A DNA stretch of 64,000 nucleotides from Micromonospora rhizosphaerae (GTDB taxonomy: Bacteria > Actinomycetota > Actinomycetes > Mycobacteriales > Micromonosporaceae), in NCBI RefSeq assembly GCF_900091465.1, contig NZ_FMHV01000002.1:3844001-3908000 (forward strand), given 5' to 3'. This document shows positions 62,031-64,000 of the stretch, piece by piece. A program made the translations under genes and the position numbers. Positions within the stretch are counted from its first letter, which is position 1; each line of letters starts with the position of its first letter. Under the pieces are notes generated by a model. It made no database searches and was not told where the DNA came from. It saw nothing but the letters and a program-made list of their open reading frames with translations.

Positions 62031-62397
62031 AGATCTTCACCCCCACTGTCACGGCGCTTAGGAGGACGATGACCGCGACGGCGTTGGATCCCAGAATCCA
62101 CCACCAGTTTCTCATTTGGTGCGATCCGTTGTAGGCGCTCTTTTCAAGGATCTTGGGCAGGAATCCGAAGCCAAATCCTACAGCGATGAACGCCAGAACC
62201 GCTTGGGCGACCGGGACATCTAGCTTCCTGGCAACGCCATCAATGACTGCACCAACCAGAGTGACACAAGCAGCAGCTATCCACGTTGGCCAGAAGACGG
62301 CATCCTCCCGGTTGAGAGGGCGAGTGCAGTACTTTAACCAGATCTCCAGGCCGGCCGTTCCAACGAGGACGGCCATTGTGATTAGGAGTGAGGTCAA
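62017..62397 (-). CDS. Membrane protein of island pair
   Basis: 126 residues from TTG (MTSLLITMAVLVGTAGLEIW); ATG at 62376 is the alternative. Four hydrophobic segments, including PTWIAAACVTLVGAVIDGVA, AQAVLAFIAVGFGFGFLPKI and WWWILGSNAVAVIVLLSAVT. Lower GC and non-typical codons suggest recent transfer. Translationally linked to the 80-residue gene downstream. Function unknown; two-gene membrane modules in islands are sometimes toxin or superinfection-exclusion type. Confidence 0.55.
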   Translation of the reverse strand: MTSLLITMAVLVGTAGLEIWLKYCTRPLNREDAVFWPTWIAAACVTLVGAVIDGVARKLDVPVAQAVLAFIAVGFGFGFLPKILEKSAYNGSHQMRNWWWILGSNAVAVIVLLSAVTVGVKIYDWA

Positions 62398-62969
62398 CCA
62401 CGGCGGCAGCGTAAGCCCCTCTCCTTCGAGTCAACGGAGGCCGATACTAGTCGAAGTCCGTACGCAAGGGAGCTGGGAGGCTTCCGGCAGGCGGAGGGCG
62501 AGTAGTTCAGCAACCGACTAGCCATGCCGAACCCATGGTGACCAGCGTTGGCCAGTGGGGCGAGCCGAACAGGACCGCATTTGCCGGGGGTCAAGCGGTC
62601 TTCCTGACGTGCCGCCTCTGGGGGGCCCAAGATCAGGCCGTATCCAGGCCGTCAGAGGCGGACCGAGGGCGACGAACAATGACCACCGATCACCAACGAA
62701 CGGCCAGCTCAGGCGGCATCTTGTCCACGTTCATCGACTATGCCCTCACCCTTGATCAATACAACGCCAAGTAGCGACGACATGGCCCTGATCAGGGCTT
62801 TCTGTCGCTCCGAGGGGCGCTGACGTACGTGCGCCGGGGGAACGTGCATCCCGTTGCGCCGGTCGTCATGGATACCGGTCGCGGGGGAGAGGTACTTCAG
62901 CGTGTTCGTCACACCGCGTCACCGGATACCAGGTTGCCTGCTCCCCACACCTGCGGCACCCTTCCACAC
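62398..62969. other. Island right edge: integrase-tail remnants and hairpin
   Basis: 572 bp without an intact gene. Contains TGGGGGGCCCAAGATCAGG at 62620-62638, typical of integrase 3' regions as I recall them. It also holds the right direct repeat (62631-62655), the att-like pair (62762-62792), and a hairpin at 62773-62809 with the perfect core GCCCTGATCAGGGC. It marks where the island meets the chromosome. Confidence 0.5.
62631..62655 (+). repeat. Island-edge direct repeat, right copy
   Basis: GATCAGGCCGTATCC plus AGGCCGTCAG; 23 of 25 positions identical to 55981-56005, same orientation. Confidence 0.7.
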
Positions 62970-63464
62970 ATGATCGAGACGCGTGTGCTCAGCGAGGGCG
63001 ATTGGAAGATGTGGCGGGAGCTGCGGCTCGCTGCGCTGGCGGAGGCGGCGTACGCGTTCGGTGCCCAGCTGGCGGACTGGCAGGGCGAGGGCGACCGCGA
63101 GGAACGCTGGCGCGGTCGGCTGGCCATACCCGGCTCGTACAACATCTTGGCGATGCTCGACGGGCAGCCCGTCGGGATGGCCAGCGGGGTGCCGACCGAT
63201 CAGGACGGGGTCGTCGAGCTGATCTCGATGTACGTGGCGCCGGTGGGACGTGGTCGGAGCGTGGGCGACCACCTCGTGCGGGCGGTCGAGCAGTGGGCCC
63301 GGCTGGTGGGCGCGGGGACGCTGCGGCTGGCCGTGGTGGAGGGCAACAAGAGCGCGTGGGCGCTCTACCAGCGGAACGGCTTCCGCGACACGGGTGAGCT
63401 AGGCGACCTCATGCCCGACGGCGTGCGTCGAGAGCACATTATGGTCAAGAGTCTCGTGGCTTAG
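62970..63464 (+). CDS. GNAT-family N-acetyltransferase
   Basis: 164 residues from ATG MIETRVLSEGDWKMWRELRL. GNAT fold: GQPVGMASGVPTDQDGVVEL, then the acetyl-CoA motif A (ELISMYVAPVGRGRSVGDHL, R/QxxGxG/A type) and motif B (RLAVVEGNKSAWALYQRNGF). It transfers an acetyl group to an amine; substrate unknown. It is the first ordinary gene after the island. Confidence 0.9.
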   Translation: MIETRVLSEGDWKMWRELRLAALAEAAYAFGAQLADWQGEGDREERWRGRLAIPGSYNILAMLDGQPVGMASGVPTDQDGVVELISMYVAPVGRGRSVGDHLVRAVEQWARLVGAGTLRLAVVEGNKSAWALYQRNGFRDTGELGDLMPDGVRREHIMVKSLVA

Positions 63465-63815
63465 CGGTCGGCCGGCGATGGAGAGTACGACAGGCCGGCT
63501 GCCGGCGTATCGGGCTCCACTTGACGCGTTACACATCGGTTTCATTTGAAGGGCGACAGTCGGCGGACTCTCGCCGGCTCTACTGTCACACTGCGTAACT
63601 GGCGCGCCGCCGACTGCTGGGGACATGCGATCATCGATGCCGGTCAAGACGTCCCGGTCGGCCGCAGTTGCGGATGCTGCCGATGTCAGGAGTCAGTTGG
63701 TCGGACCGGGCTCCCGCGGCGGGTTGATCACACGACCAGCGCATGCGACAGTACGGGCATGCCGGCCGCGCCGAGAAGCGGTGCTGACAACGGAGATCTT
63801 CCGTCGGTACCGGCT
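63465..63815. other. Intergenic region with repeat copy
   Basis: 351 bp. Holds the inverted copy of the dispersed repeat at 63510-63558 and the promoter of the next gene. No coding potential recognised. Confidence 0.5.
63510..63558 (-). repeat. Dispersed repeat element, copy 2
   Basis: Minus strand begins TGTCGCCCTTCAAATGAAAC and contains GTAACGCGTCA. Inverted relative to copy 1 at 60028-60075. Confidence 0.55.
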
Positions 63816-64000
63816 GTGACGCATCGTTTCGTGGACGTCGCGGGGGCGAAGGGCCGGGTAGGCCTTCACCTCGCGGAGGCTGGCACCGGGGACGCTGTCC
63901 TCATGCTGCATGGCTGGCCACAGCACTGGTACTGCTGGCGGCGTATCGTCCCCGAGTTGTCGGGGCACTATCGGCTGCTGATGCCCGACCTGCGCGGGTT
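63816..64000 (+). CDS. Alpha/beta hydrolase (truncated by window end)
   Basis: 61 codons visible from GTG (VTHRFVDVAGAKGRVGLHLA). An oxyanion HG motif in DAVLMLHGWPQHWYCWRRIV and LMPDLRG are typical of the epoxide-hydrolase/dehalogenase type. The catalytic residues lie beyond the window. Confidence 0.8.
   Translation, partial: MTHRFVDVAGAKGRVGLHLAEAGTGDAVLMLHGWPQHWYCWRRIVPELSGHYRLLMPDLRG

Overview
The window is about 70% GC, with short intergenic gaps, many GTG starts and ATGA/GTGA gene overlaps. It carries mycothiol (mshC), F420-dependent, GAF-ANTAR and SigB/F-type genes. This points to a filamentous actinobacterium of the Micromonosporaceae, most likely Micromonospora. That placement comes from recognised protein families and gene order, not from a database search. 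No rRNA, tRNA or CRISPR array was seen.

Layout. 1-7.2 kb: an edge-truncated GCS2-type ligase, an alpha/beta-hydrolase pseudogene, a membrane protein, a Vms1/eRF1-like protein, a remnant of a thiamine-pyrophosphate enzyme, an unrecognised 480-residue protein, and a SigB/F-type sigma factor with a STAS domain fused to its C-terminus. 7.2-13 kb (minus strand): a cytochrome c oxidase subunit I, a STAS/HATPase anti-sigma-like protein, a DUF4383 protein, a GT4 glycosyltransferase and glucosyl-3-phosphoglycerate synthase. 13-17.7 kb: a Gfo/Idh-MDR oxidoreductase pair and SecA2. 17.9-29.4 kb: small stress-type genes (GAF-ANTAR, DUF2231, DUF3500/ankyrin, cupin, cysteine dioxygenase/rhodanese, winged-helix regulator, DksA/TraR, two DUF72, DUF2267), then a repetitive Gly/Asp/Ala-rich small protein next to a JmjC oxygenase. 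29.5-34 kb: a tightly coupled four-gene operon (small helical protein, helical protein, FtsK/SpoIIIE ATPase, coiled-coil membrane protein). 34.2-46 kb: NYN protein, ClpC-like ATPase, DUF3140, LysR, hemerythrin, M20 peptidase, aldo/keto reductase, F420 oxidoreductase, UppP and a secreted lysozyme-like protein. 46.7-55.9 kb: the phosphatase-DUF3090-SCO1664-mshC block, GntR, PAC2 and metH. 55.9-62.9 kb: an accessory island starting at the metH stop codon, with an integrase fragment, an IS110 transposase, ltrA between inverted repeats, a small membrane pair and repeat remnants. The window ends in an acetyltransferase and a truncated alpha/beta hydrolase.

The main regulatory signal is a recurring promoter pattern, GTTT-N15/16-GGGTA. 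It lies at a sensible distance upstream of ctaD, the STAS/HATPase gene, the GAF-ANTAR gene, the DUF2231 gene, the DksA/TraR gene, the ClpC-like gene and the hemerythrin gene. Weaker versions precede the repeat-protein/JmjC pair and the DUF4383 gene. The pattern resembles SigB/SigF promoters, and the window also encodes a sigma factor of that family, so much of the 7-40 kb stretch may be one general-stress regulon. The most novel-looking units are the repeat-protein/JmjC pair, the FtsK operon and the sigma-STAS fusion.
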